A DNA stretch of 64,000 nt from JAWKWA01 sp041397765 (lineage in GTDB: Bacteria > Pseudomonadota > Alphaproteobacteria > Rhizobiales > Hyphomicrobiaceae). Of the stretch, positions 41,884-50,596 are shown in pieces; positions within the stretch are counted from its first letter, which is position 1, and the number at the start of each line of letters is the position of its first letter. The stretch spans positions 1-64,000 of the forward strand of contig JAWKWA010000019.1 in NCBI GenBank assembly GCA_041397765.1. Direction: 5' to 3'. The notes under the pieces were generated by a model, which did no database searches, had not been told where the DNA came from, and saw nothing but the letters and a program-made list of their open reading frames with translations. A program made the translations under genes and the position numbers.

Positions 41884-43167
41884 TCAGACGCCCGCCAGCG
41901 CCTGCTCGAGGTCGGCGATGATGTCGGCCTTGTCCTCGATGCCGATCGAGAGGCGGACGACGTCGGGGGCGGCGCCGGCGGCGGCGAGGTTCTCCTTGGG
42001 CACCTGGCTGTGCGTGGTCGAGGCCGGATGGATGATCAGCGAGCGCGTATCGCCGATATTGGCGACATGGCTGAACATCTTCACCTTGGAGACGAGCGCG
42101 ATGCCCGCCTCGTAGCCGCCCTTCAGGCCGAATGTGAAGACGGCGCCGGCCCCGTTGGGTGCGATCCGCTTCTGCAGCGCGTGGTACTTGTTGTCGGGCA
42201 GCCCCGCATAGTTCACCCAGGCGACCTTGGGATGCTTCGCCAGCCACTCGGCGACCGCCTGGGCATTCTCGCAGTGCTTGGCCATGCGCAGCGGCAGCGT
42301 CTCCATGCCGGTCTGCACCAGGAAGGCGTTGAGGGGCGCGATGGCAGGCCCGAGGTCGCGCAGACCCAGCACCCGGCAGGCGATGGCGAAAGCGAAATTG
42401 CCGAAGGTCTCGGCGAGCCGCATGCCGTTATAGGAGGGGTTCGGTTCCGAAAGGGTCGGGTACTTGCCCGACTTCATCCAGTCGAAGGTGCCGCAATCGA
42501 CGATGAGGCCGGCGATCGAGTTGCCGTGGCCGCCGAGGAACTTGGTCGCCGAATGCACGATGATGTCGGCGCCGTGGTCCTTCGGCCGGCACAGATAGGG
42601 CGTTGCCAGCGTGTTGTCGACGATCAGCGGCACACCGGCCTTCTTCGCCACGGCGGAGATGGCGTCGAGGTCCATGACGATGCCGCCGGGATTGGCGATC
42701 GATTCGCAGTAGATCGCCTTGGTGCGCGGCGTCACCAGCTTCTCGAAGCTCGCCGGATCGTTGCCGTCGGCCCATTTCACGTGCCAGTCCATCTTCTTGA
42801 ACGACTGGCCGAACTGGTTGATCGAGCCGCCATAGAGCTGGCGCGCGGCGATGAACTCGTCACCCGGCTCCATCAGCGTGTGGAAGACGAGGAGCTGCGC
42901 GGCATGGCCGGAGGCGACCGCGAGCGCCGCCGTGCCGCCCTCGAGGGTGGCGATGCGCTCCTCAAGCACGCCCTGCGTCGGGTTCATGATGCGGGTGTAG
43001 ATGTTGCCGAAAGCCTGCAGCGCGAACAGCGATGCGGCATGGTCCGCGTCGTTGAAGACGTAGGACGTCGTCTGATAGATCGGCGTCGCGCGGGCGCCGG
43101 TCGCCGGATCGGGCTTGGCCCCGGCGTGAACTGCGAGCGTGGCGAAACTGGGCTGGCGATCGGCCAT
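41884..43167 (-). CDS. metY: O-acetylhomoserine sulfhydrylase
   Basis: A 427-residue PLP enzyme of the Cys/Met metabolism family that makes homocysteine from O-acetylhomoserine and sulfide. TPIYQTTSYVFNDADHAASL and YTRIMNPTQGVLEERIA are hallmarks, and the Schiff-base lysine is in VHSATKFLGGHGNS. The insertion NPSYNGMRLAETFGNFAF and the length separate the MetY group from MetB/MetC. The start at 43167 follows AAAGG. It directly assimilates sulfide, a link with the sulfide-responsive locus at 5 kb, though the two are far apart. No clear SAM riboswitch was found upstream. Confidence 0.92.
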   Translation of the reverse strand: MADRQPSFATLAVHAGAKPDPATGARATPIYQTTSYVFNDADHAASLFALQAFGNIYTRIMNPTQGVLEERIATLEGGTAALAVASGHAAQLLVFHTLMEPGDEFIAARQLYGGSINQFGQSFKKMDWHVKWADGNDPASFEKLVTPRTKAIYCESIANPGGIVMDLDAISAVAKKAGVPLIVDNTLATPYLCRPKDHGADIIVHSATKFLGGHGNSIAGLIVDCGTFDWMKSGKYPTLSEPNPSYNGMRLAETFGNFAFAIACRVLGLRDLGPAIAPLNAFLVQTGMETLPLRMAKHCENAQAVAEWLAKHPKVAWVNYAGLPDNKYHALQKRIAPNGAGAVFTFGLKGGYEAGIALVSKVKMFSHVANIGDTRSLIIHPASTTHSQVPKENLAAAGAAPDVVRLSIGIEDKADIIADLEQALAGV

Positions 43168-43464
43168 GGCGGGAACCTTTCTCGGCGCGCGACTGTCGGT
43201 GGAGCGCACTGGAACGCCATGCAGCGCGCCGCGTCAAGCAGGCTCGGCGAAATCGGATGGCGCGAAAGACGTCACCCCCCGTCATGCCGGACACTGCTGA
43301 CGCGTCCGACGAGAAACGGCATTGCCGCATCGGCCGTGGCCGGAGCACGCCATGCCAAAGAGTTGCTGGCGATGGAACGGTCTCTCCGGATGCCGAGCAC
43401 GGTCCTCACGGCGTGCCGGCGCCCATTCCCGCCGTCGCGGGGGACTTGCTTCGCCCGAACCGCT

Positions 43465-43638
43465 CTATCGGCTGAAGAAGATCGGATGGAGGAAGGAGCG
43501 CCCGGGAAAGAGATCGATGCCGAGGGCTGATTTCACCAGATAGAGCGCGGAGATCACGGCAAGCGCCGCGACGAGACCGAGAAGGGCGATGCCGAGGCGA
43601 CGCGCAAGCGACGGGCGGGGAAGAGCTGGTGCAGACAT
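43465..43638 (-). CDS. small membrane protein (57 aa)
   Basis: A 57-residue protein with one predicted transmembrane helix (LGIALLGLVAALAVISALYL) after a basic N terminus and a short tail rich in aromatic residues (PGRSFLHPIFFSR). An ATG two codons upstream (43644) is better placed for a ribosome-binding site. There is no known family in view. It is supported mainly by its well-formed charge and hydrophobic layout. Confidence 0.45.
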   Translation of the reverse strand: MSAPALPRPSLARRLGIALLGLVAALAVISALYLVKSALGIDLFPGRSFLHPIFFSR

Positions 43639-43943
43639 GAGCATGTTCCAGGGCAATTGGTCCGGCCGGCCGCATCGGCGGAAGGGCCGGGACCGCGATG
43701 GGTCCGTTCCAAGCAATCGCCGTGCCGTCTCGCGTCCGCAGCCGGACGAGCGCCACTGAGCCGGCTCGGGCTCACGCGCGGGCGATGGCGTGCCCGCTGC
43801 ATTCCTCGACCGCATGCACGCCACTTCCAGACCGGCCGGTTTCGTGCTCTCGTTGCCGGGCCTCTCTGACCGGCGCGGCCTCGCCCGCGCTCCCGATGAG
43901 CCGGACGATCCCGACAAGCGATCTCGACAAGGGGTGCCCCAGG

Positions 43944-44890
43944 ATGACCGTGACGCCGACCTTCTCGCCGCCCAACCTTTCCTTCCTCGGTGCCAGCCAA
44001 CCGCGCGGCCTCGACGAGCTCGATGCGGATGCGGCGATCTTCTGCGCCCAACACGGCACGCCCTATTCGCAGCAGGAGGCCTCGGTCTTCGAGGGCTCGC
44101 TGAAGGCCTTCCGCAAGGCGCTCGGACATGAGTCGCAGTGGCTCGATCACTGGGATTACGACCTGGAGGACACGCTCTATCCCAAGGGCTCGAAATTCCG
44201 CCTCGCCGATCTCGGCGAGCTCAACACCGCGCCGATGGAGGGGGTGGCCAACCGCGCCCTCATCGAATCGACCACGCGCTCGATCCTGAAGACCGGTGCC
44301 GTGCCGCTGATGGTCGGGGGCGACGACAGCACGCCGATCCCCTTCATCAAGGCGTTCGAGGATCACGGACCCATCACCATCGTGCAGGTCGATGCCCATA
44401 TCGACTGGCGCAAGCAGCGGCTCGGCGAGACGCTCGGCCTCCTCGAGCACGATGCGGCGGGCATCCGAGATGAAGCATGTGGAAGGCATCGTGCAGGTCG
44501 GCATGCGCTCGGTCGGCAGCGCGGGCACACGAGGTCGAGGCGGCGCACGAATGGGGCGCCAAGATCGTCACGGCGCGCAAGGTGCATCGCGAGGGCGTCG
44601 AGGCGGCGCTGCAGCATGTGCCCGAGGGCGCGCGCGTGCTCTTCACGATCGACTGCGATTCGCTCGATGTGTCGATCATGCCGGCGGTGCTGGCACCGAC
44701 GCCCGGCGGGCTGCGCTACGAGCAGGTGCTCGATCTCCTCGCCGGCATCCGCGCCAAGGCACGCCTCGTCGGCTTCGACATGATCGAGTTCGTGCCGGAG
44801 CGCGATCCCGCCGGCACCGCGGCCTATGTCGCCGGCCGGATCGTCCGCTATGCGGTGGCGATGCTCGCTCGCCAGCACGGGCAGGCCTGA
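43944..44890 (+). pseudogene. agmatinase/ureohydrolase family protein, frameshifted
   Basis: A manganese ureohydrolase (agmatinase, guanidinobutyrase or relative) of about 317 residues in three frames. The first frame contains RLADLGELNTAP, PLMVGGDDSTPIPFIKAF and QVDAHIDWRKQRLGE. Near 44443 it moves to MRRASEMKHVEGIVQVGMRS, and near 44520 to AHEVEAAHEWGA, VLFTIDCDSLDVSIMPAVLA and GFDMIEFVPERDP. The metal ligands Asp-x-His-x-Asp and Asp-x-Asp are present. The first His ligand of the usual GGDHS reads as Asp in GGDDS, as in some guanidinobutyrase-like members. Both shifts sit in short CT or CG repeats with two bases apparently missing. Product would be urea plus an amine. Confidence 0.8.
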
Positions 44891-44964
44891 CGGCGGGCGA
44901 GGCGCCTCGGCTCATGGGCGGCAAGTGGCGGGCGGACCGGACCGATGGCCGCCCGCGCTACAGC

Positions 44965-45264
44965 TCAAGCGAGCGGAGAGACCAGCACACCGGCCAGATT
45001 GGCCCAGATCACGGCCGAGGCGCCCCACAGGAAGCTCATCCGGTCGAGGCGGCCGGCCGCCGCGCAATCGGCGATCGTGCCAAGGACAATGGCGGGGCCG
45101 GCGACGAAGCGGAAGACGAGCGCCAGCGGCAGCATGCGACCGTCGTCGGGCTCGAGCTGCAGGGCGGGCGAGCGGCCGGTGATGAGGCGATAGGCCGAGG
45201 CCGCAACGACCGCCAGCACGATGCCGAGGGCAAGAGTTGAGACGCTGAACGAGATCCCTGTCAT
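44965..45264 (-). CDS. small membrane protein (99 aa)
   Basis: A 99-residue protein with three predicted transmembrane helices (SVSTLALGIVLAVVAASAY, LPLALVFRFVAGPAIVLGTI, FLWGASAVIWANLAGVLVS). The loop between the first two is short and charged. The start has GGGAG upstream. It converges on the agmatinase-like gene. I recognise no named family; small proteins of this layout are common in Hyphomicrobiales. Confidence 0.65.
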   Translation of the reverse strand: MTGISFSVSTLALGIVLAVVAASAYRLITGRSPALQLEPDDGRMLPLALVFRFVAGPAIVLGTIADCAAAGRLDRMSFLWGASAVIWANLAGVLVSPLA

Positions 45265-45464
45265 GGCGACTCCCGTCGACCGTGGTGAACAGGATCTCAA
45301 TCAAGCCGGTCGAGTTCGGCAGATCAAACTCGAACCTCGGCAATCATGACCGCTCGATTGCCCCACGTGCCGGAACGGGACGGCCGTCGCCGCGACGGGC
45401 CCGGCAGGCGCCAAGGCGGGCCCCGTCCGTCATGCCGGCAGGCGGCCCGCCCTCGGTCACGACC

Positions 45465-46652
45465 TCAATTGCCGTCGGTGAAGCCGTAGGCAGACAAGGT
45501 CGCCAGCGCGTCGCTCTCGGAGGTGAAGCCCGAGGCGACCTCGCCCGAGCCGGCCGACCAGCCGCCGACGCCACCAGCCCCCGCGGCCATACGCCCCGAG
45601 CTGTCGAGCGACCCGGCCGAGGCCGTGGCGGTGGCGGCGACCGGCCTGCCACCCTCGTAGCGACCGTCGGCAGTCATCCAGCGGCCCGAGCGCTCGGCGG
45701 CGATGGCCGAGGACAGTGTCGGATCGCGGGAGGGATCATAGGCCAGATCGATGCTCGGATCGGGCGTCTGCGCCGGTCCCCGGGTCTTGCGGCCGGGCAC
45801 CACCACACGCTCGGAGGCGAGCTGGATCTCCGAGGCGCGCGCCGCGAACACCTCCGGCGTCGGGCGGACAAATTGCGGACAGGCCGCGGTCGGCTTCGGA
45901 CGGACGCCGGACTGCACGAACTTCGCATTCACCAGATAGCGGTTCTCGCAGACGTCGACCGAAGGCGGCACACGGGCGATCTCGAAATAGTCGTAGCCTT
46001 CCTTCAACTGGCGCCAGAACTTCGTCCACTTGCCCTTGCTGTGCCGCCGCATGTTCTCCTCGCTCATGCGGAAGGGATAGGCGTGCACGTAGATCGCTTC
46101 CTGGCCACCGGTGAACGACTCGCGCATCAGCCCGTAGATCTCCTCGATGAGACCATCGGTCATCGCGTAGCAGCCGGCCGAGCGGCAGTCGCCGTGGACC
46201 ATCAGGAACTGGCCGGAGCGGTTGTGCGCCCGGTCATAGGCGTTGGGGAAGCCGATGTTGAAGGAAAGATAATAGCTCGAATTCGGGTTCATCTGACCTT
46301 TGGTGATCGTATAGAACCCTTCGGGCGCCTGCTTGTCGCCCTGGGCGACCTTGGGACCGAGCTCTCCCGACCAGGCGCAGATCGGGTAGGTCTTGAAGTG
46401 GTAGTAATGCCCGTCGTCGCGGAGCTTCCACACCTCGAGCTCGGACTCTTCCTTGAAGATGCGGATGAAGATCGGCGCATGGGCACTCATGCCCTTGTTG
46501 CCGAGGAGATGCATGGCATCCTTGGACAGGGGCCGCATTGCGGGCGGCACCTCGTCCATCTGACTGCAGGCCACGCAGAACAGCGTGACGGCCGCAGCAA
46601 GCATGACGCGGTACATGAGCTTGCTCTTGTTGGCCAATCCGGCTTTCATCAT
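45465..46652 (-). CDS. YafK-type L,D-transpeptidase family protein
   Basis: A 395-residue exported enzyme. The N-terminal hydrophobic segment MLAAAVTLFCVACSQMD looks like a signal or lipoprotein peptide. The catalytic domain spans roughly residues 45-220 and shows GPKVAQGDKQAPEGFYTI, SFNIGFPNAYDRAHNRSGQ and the active site MVHGDCRSAGCYAMTD with catalytic His and Cys. This family forms or cuts cross-links in the cell wall or attaches lipoproteins. The C-terminal 150 residues are low complexity (Gly/Ala/Ser-rich) without a known domain. It stands alone upstream of a gene-poor stretch. Confidence 0.88.
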   Translation of the reverse strand: MMKAGLANKSKLMYRVMLAAAVTLFCVACSQMDEVPPAMRPLSKDAMHLLGNKGMSAHAPIFIRIFKEESELEVWKLRDDGHYYHFKTYPICAWSGELGPKVAQGDKQAPEGFYTITKGQMNPNSSYYLSFNIGFPNAYDRAHNRSGQFLMVHGDCRSAGCYAMTDGLIEEIYGLMRESFTGGQEAIYVHAYPFRMSEENMRRHSKGKWTKFWRQLKEGYDYFEIARVPPSVDVCENRYLVNAKFVQSGVRPKPTAACPQFVRPTPEVFAARASEIQLASERVVVPGRKTRGPAQTPDPSIDLAYDPSRDPTLSSAIAAERSGRWMTADGRYEGGRPVAATATASAGSLDSSGRMAAGAGGVGGWSAGSGEVASGFTSESDALATLSAYGFTDGN

Positions 46653-47069
46653 GCGCTCAGCCTCGCCCCGGCAGACGGCGCCCGTCCTCTCAACGGTCGC
46701 CGCGAACCTCTCGAGCAATTGCCGGGTAGACCCCAGTCCCCGGAACGGATGCGCCGGCGACCAGGCTCTCCCCCTCTTGCGGGAAGCGCGGCCGGAGCAT
46801 CGATTCGTCAACCTTAATACAACGTAAATGGGTCGCCCGGTACTCCCCGCCGATCGGCGGAAATCCGCGCGCAACCCTTGTCGCCAAGGAGGAGGGCGGC
46901 TCTTGGGCGGCAATGTGGCGATTGTGGGAAACCGCGGAAATTCAAGCGCTTATTCCCAAATCCGGCAGATCCGGACGGGCTCCGGAGCCTGCCGGCACAG
47001 GTCTTAACGATTCGTTCAGCACGATCGCGGATGGCGATCGCCAACGCCCCCGGAGACGGCGGGCCCGGC
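46653..47069. other. intergenic region, no gene seen
   Basis: The 417 bases between the L,D-transpeptidase start and the accA end hold no recognisable gene. A slightly AT-rich spot (TTAATACAACGTAAATGG near 46813) could be part of the transpeptidase promoter; nothing else stands out. Confidence 0.5.
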
Positions 47070-48023
47070 TCAGGACGGCCGACCGATCTGCATGAATTTC
47101 TCGTGCCGCTGCCGGCGGATTTCCTCGCGCTGCATGCCGTCGAAAGCCTTGAGCGCCTCCTCGAGACGGTCGCCGGTCGCCTCGATGGCCTGCTCGCTGT
47201 CGCGATGGGCGCCGCCGACCGGCTCGGGAATGATGCCGTCGATGATGCCGAGACGCTCCAGGTCCTGGGCGGTGATCTTCATGTTGGTGGCGGCGTCGAT
47301 GGCCTTGGAGGAATCGCGCCAAAGGATCGAGGCGGCGGCTTCGGGCGAGGCGACCGTATAGATCGCATGCTCGAGCATCAGCACGCGGTTGGCGGTGGCG
47401 ATGGCGACCGCACCGCCCGAGCCCCCCTCACCGATCACCACGGTGATCATCGGCACGCCGAGCTTCAGGCAGCAGTCGGTCGAGCGGGCGATGGCCTCGG
47501 CCTGGCCGCGCTCCTCGGCATCGACGCCCGGATAGGCGCCGGCCGTGTCGACGAAGGTGACGACGGGGAGCGAGAAGCGGTCGGCGAGTTCCATCAGACG
47601 GACCGCCTTGCGATAGCCTTCGGGCCGGGCCATGCCGAAATTGTGCCGGACCCGCGTCTCGGTGTCCGAGCCCTTCTCATGGCCGATGACCACGACCGAG
47701 CGGCCGCGGAACCAGCATGGGCCGCCTATGATGGCGAGATCCTCGCCGAAATAGCGGTCGCCAGCGAGCGGCGTGAAATCCTGGAACAGGGCTTTCAGAT
47801 AGGCGCTGAAATGCGGTCGCTCGGGATGTCGGGCGACCGCCGTCTTCTGCCAGGGGGTGAGCTTCGTATAGATATCGGCGAGCGCGGAGCGAGCCTTCTG
47901 CTCGAGCTTGGCGACCTCGTCGCCGATCGCGACGCCATTCTGGCTCTGGGTCAGCGAACGCAGCTCCTGAACCTTGCTCTCGAGCTCGGCGACAGGCTTC
48001 TCGAAATCGAGATAGGTACGCAT
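47070..48023 (-). CDS. accA: acetyl-CoA carboxylase carboxyltransferase subunit alpha
   Basis: A 317-residue subunit that, with AccD, transfers the carboxyl group from biotin to acetyl-CoA at the first step of fatty acid synthesis. Family motifs are clear: YLDFEKPVAELESKV, IGGPCWFRGRSVVVIGHEKG, FVDTAGAYPGVDAEERGQAE, VIGEGGSGGAVAI and SPEAAASILWRDSSKA. Length is normal. It lies downstream of xerD on the same strand, an arrangement common in Hyphomicrobiales. Confidence 0.96.
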   Translation of the reverse strand: MRTYLDFEKPVAELESKVQELRSLTQSQNGVAIGDEVAKLEQKARSALADIYTKLTPWQKTAVARHPERPHFSAYLKALFQDFTPLAGDRYFGEDLAIIGGPCWFRGRSVVVIGHEKGSDTETRVRHNFGMARPEGYRKAVRLMELADRFSLPVVTFVDTAGAYPGVDAEERGQAEAIARSTDCCLKLGVPMITVVIGEGGSGGAVAIATANRVLMLEHAIYTVASPEAAASILWRDSSKAIDAATNMKITAQDLERLGIIDGIIPEPVGGAHRDSEQAIEATGDRLEEALKAFDGMQREEIRRQRHEKFMQIGRPS

Positions 48024-48197
48024 AGGTGGTCTCGTCCTCACGCCGATGGCGGCGGCTGGGTCCCGTTGGGGCGCCTGTCGCGGCCAGTATCGGGCGGACC
48101 TTTGCGGCCGGGTGCGGCCAGAGTCAAGTTGGCCGCGTGCCGCCGGTACGGGCGCCATGGCGCTCCGCTTCGGCGAAACGGCGCGGCGGCGCGTCCC

Positions 48198-49127
48198 TCA
48201 GCTCGCGACCCGGGCGAGCGGATGATGCTCGTTCACCACCCGTTTCAGCCGTTCCTCCAGGACGTGGGTATAGATCTCGGTCGTCGTGATGTCGGCATGG
48301 CCGAGCAGTTTCTGGACGGCCCTCAGATCGGCGCCGCGATCGAGCAGATGGCTGGCGAAGGCGTGGCGCAGCACGTGAGGGGAAAGCCGGGCGGGATCGA
48401 TGCCGGCCTCGAGGGCGAGCTCCTTCAGCTCCTGGCCGACGCGCTGGCGGGTCAGATGGCCATCGGCCCCGCTCGATGGGAACAGCCAGCGCGAGGGGCG
48501 CGTGCCGGGCGTCCGGGCCGATGCCTCGGCGGCGAGATAGGATGCGAGCGCGGCGCGGGCCGGGGTATTGAGCGGCACGAGGCGCTCGCGCCCGCCCTTG
48601 CCCTTGATGGTCAATAGCCGGTCGTCGCCCTCGAGGACGCGGCGCGGCAGGCCGACCACCTCGGAAATGCGCATGCCGGTCGCATAGAGCAGCTCGATGA
48701 CGGTCTGCAGCCGCAACGCCGGGAGATCGCCCGGCGAGGCTGCGACCCGACGGGCGGCGGCGGCGAGCAGACGGTCGACATCGGCGACGGACAGGGTCTT
48801 GGGGAGTGGCCGCTCGCGCTTGGGGCCGGCGAGGCGGTCGGCCGGGCTCTCGGTGATGACGCCCTCGGCCTCGAGGAAGCGCATGAGCTGACGGACGGCG
48901 GAGAGCTTGCGCGCACGCGAGCTCGCCTTCAGCCCGGCGCGCGACAACTCCTCCAGAAAGGCCCGGATGTCGGCAGGGCTGGTGTCGTCGACGGTGCGGC
49001 CGCGATCGCAAAGAAAGCGGGCGAAGGCGGACAGGTCGCGGCCATAGGCGTCGAGCGTGTTGGCGCTGGCACCGCGCTCGGCGGCGAGCGTGTCGAGATA
49101 GGCGGCGACCGCGTCCTCGATGTCCAT
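48198..49127 (-). CDS. xerD: tyrosine recombinase XerD
   Basis: A 309-residue recombinase that with XerC resolves chromosome dimers at dif. The SAM-like N-terminal domain (AAYLDTLAAERGASANTLDA) is followed by the catalytic domain. All six catalytic positions are visible: Arg in TGMRISEVVGL, Lys in KGKGGRERLVPL, His-x-x-Arg in SPHVLRHAFASHLL, His in KLLGHADITTTEIYTHV and Tyr in the same string. The closeness to accA supports the housekeeping recombinase over a phage integrase. No att-like repeats flank it. Confidence 0.93.
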   Translation of the reverse strand: MDIEDAVAAYLDTLAAERGASANTLDAYGRDLSAFARFLCDRGRTVDDTSPADIRAFLEELSRAGLKASSRARKLSAVRQLMRFLEAEGVITESPADRLAGPKRERPLPKTLSVADVDRLLAAAARRVAASPGDLPALRLQTVIELLYATGMRISEVVGLPRRVLEGDDRLLTIKGKGGRERLVPLNTPARAALASYLAAEASARTPGTRPSRWLFPSSGADGHLTRQRVGQELKELALEAGIDPARLSPHVLRHAFASHLLDRGADLRAVQKLLGHADITTTEIYTHVLEERLKRVVNEHHPLARVAS

Positions 49128-49548
49128 GCCCAGGCTCCTGACGGCGCTTTGCGCTGGTCGCGGCGCTTCCCCCATGGACCCGGCCGGCACACCGCGCCGG
49201 GCAGCGGGGGAGGACTGCCAAGTTACTGATTCGCGGGGGCTTGCGGGTTAACGATGCCGGCAGACCGACCGGCTCGACGCGGACCGAATGCCGATCGCGG
49301 GCTTGAGATCGAGGCGCACCCCCTCTATCAGGGGGGCGTGTGAGGCGGGCCGGGCCCGGAACCCTCGGTCGCGGGTCTGAGCTGGCTGTCGACACATCAT
49401 GTGCGTATGCGCGGAAGCCATGACGCAGGAGCCCCCGCGCTGATCGGAGCTCGGCTCGCTCCCGGCCACGCCGGCGGTGCCGAGACGCTGAGCCGGATGC
49501 CCCGCTCTGCCCGCAAGCCGCGACTGCAAAGCAGCCTGAGGAGATGCC
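49128..49548. other. intergenic region, no gene seen
   Basis: Between the divergent xerD and ornithine-cyclodeaminase-like genes, 421 bases show no convincing coding region or structured element. The shikimate kinase gene often found upstream of xerD in relatives is not here. Confidence 0.5.
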
Positions 49549-50511
49549 ATGCCGATGCGAGCGCCGATCGTCCTATCGCTCGCCGAGATAAAGCGCGCGC
49601 TCGAGGGCTACGATCCACTGCCCGCCATGGAGCTGGCGCTCAGCGCCTGCGCTGCCGGCCGCGCCGTGACGCCACCGGTCGGCGAGTTGCTGTTCGACGA
49701 GCCGCGCGGCGATGCCCAGATCAAGTTCGGCATGATCCGCAACGCCGAGAGCTTCATCGTCAAGGTGGCTGCGGGCTTCTACGACAATCCAAGGCGCGGC
49801 CTGCCGGCCAATTCAGGCGTCATCCTGGTGCTCAGCCAGAAGACGGGACGCCCCCGCGCCATTCTCATCGACGAGGGCTGGCTGACGGCGCTGAGGACGG
49901 CCGCCGCCGGCGCCGTCGCCGCCCGCTATCTGGCACCGCGCGCCATCGAGGCGATCGGCGTCATCGGCACCGGTGACCAGGCCCGCATGCAGCTCGACGT
50001 GCTGCGCCGCGTGACACCGGTGCGCAACGTGGTCGCCTTCGGGCGGAACCGCGACACCGCCGGTCAGTTCGCCGGCGCCATGGCCGGCCTCGGCTACGAG
50101 GTCGCCCTCGCCGACAGCGCCGCCGAGGTCGCGGCCCGGGCGCAACTCATCGTCACCGCCACGCCGGCAACCTCGCCCGTGCTGAAGGCCGCCGACATCC
50201 GCCCCGGCACGCATATCACCGCGGTCGGCGCCGACACCTCCGACAAGCAGGAGCTCGATCCTGCCATCCTCGCCCGCGCCGCCATCGTTGCGACCGACAG
50301 CGTCGCCCAGGCGCTGAGCTCGGGCGAGATCCACCATGCGCTCATAGCCGGTCAGATCACGGCGCGTAAGCCGGTCGAGCTCGGTCATGTCATCATGGGA
50401 TCGGCAGCCCGGCGGACGAGCGACGACCAGATCACCGTCGCCGACCTGACGGGCGTGGTGGTCGAGGACCTGATGATGGCGGAGGCGGTGCTCGAGGCGA
50501 TCGGCGGCTGA
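49549..50511 (+). CDS. ornithine cyclodeaminase / mu-crystallin family protein
   Basis: A 320-residue NAD(P)-dependent enzyme. The nucleotide motif is GVIGTGDQARMQLDVL, preceded by the substrate segment LTALRTAAAGAVAARYLAP. The family includes ornithine cyclodeaminase, alanine dehydrogenase and the delta-1-pyrroline-2-carboxylate reductase that completes trans-3-hydroxyproline degradation. The last is attractive given the proline-racemase homologue at 20 kb but is unproven. The start follows GAGGAG. It is followed by a PuuB-like amine oxidase on the same strand. Confidence 0.85.
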   Translation: MPMRAPIVLSLAEIKRALEGYDPLPAMELALSACAAGRAVTPPVGELLFDEPRGDAQIKFGMIRNAESFIVKVAAGFYDNPRRGLPANSGVILVLSQKTGRPRAILIDEGWLTALRTAAAGAVAARYLAPRAIEAIGVIGTGDQARMQLDVLRRVTPVRNVVAFGRNRDTAGQFAGAMAGLGYEVALADSAAEVAARAQLIVTATPATSPVLKAADIRPGTHITAVGADTSDKQELDPAILARAAIVATDSVAQALSSGEIHHALIAGQITARKPVELGHVIMGSAARRTSDDQITVADLTGVVVEDLMMAEAVLEAIGG

Positions 50512-50596
50512 CAGGGGAGGGGTGGAGAATTCCTCGACCGTCATCCGGCCAAAGCCAGCGACTACCACCTCCTGCAGAATGGCAGCGGAGCGGACG

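Noticed and set aside
43168..43265. SAM-II riboswitch upstream of metY
   Set aside because: A GATTT and a CTTG are present at roughly suggestive places but the conserved CTAAA segment and pseudoknot pairing are absent.
48198..49127. Phage or island integrase
   Set aside because: Length, motifs and adjacency to accA fit housekeeping XerD; no att repeats or cargo genes were found.
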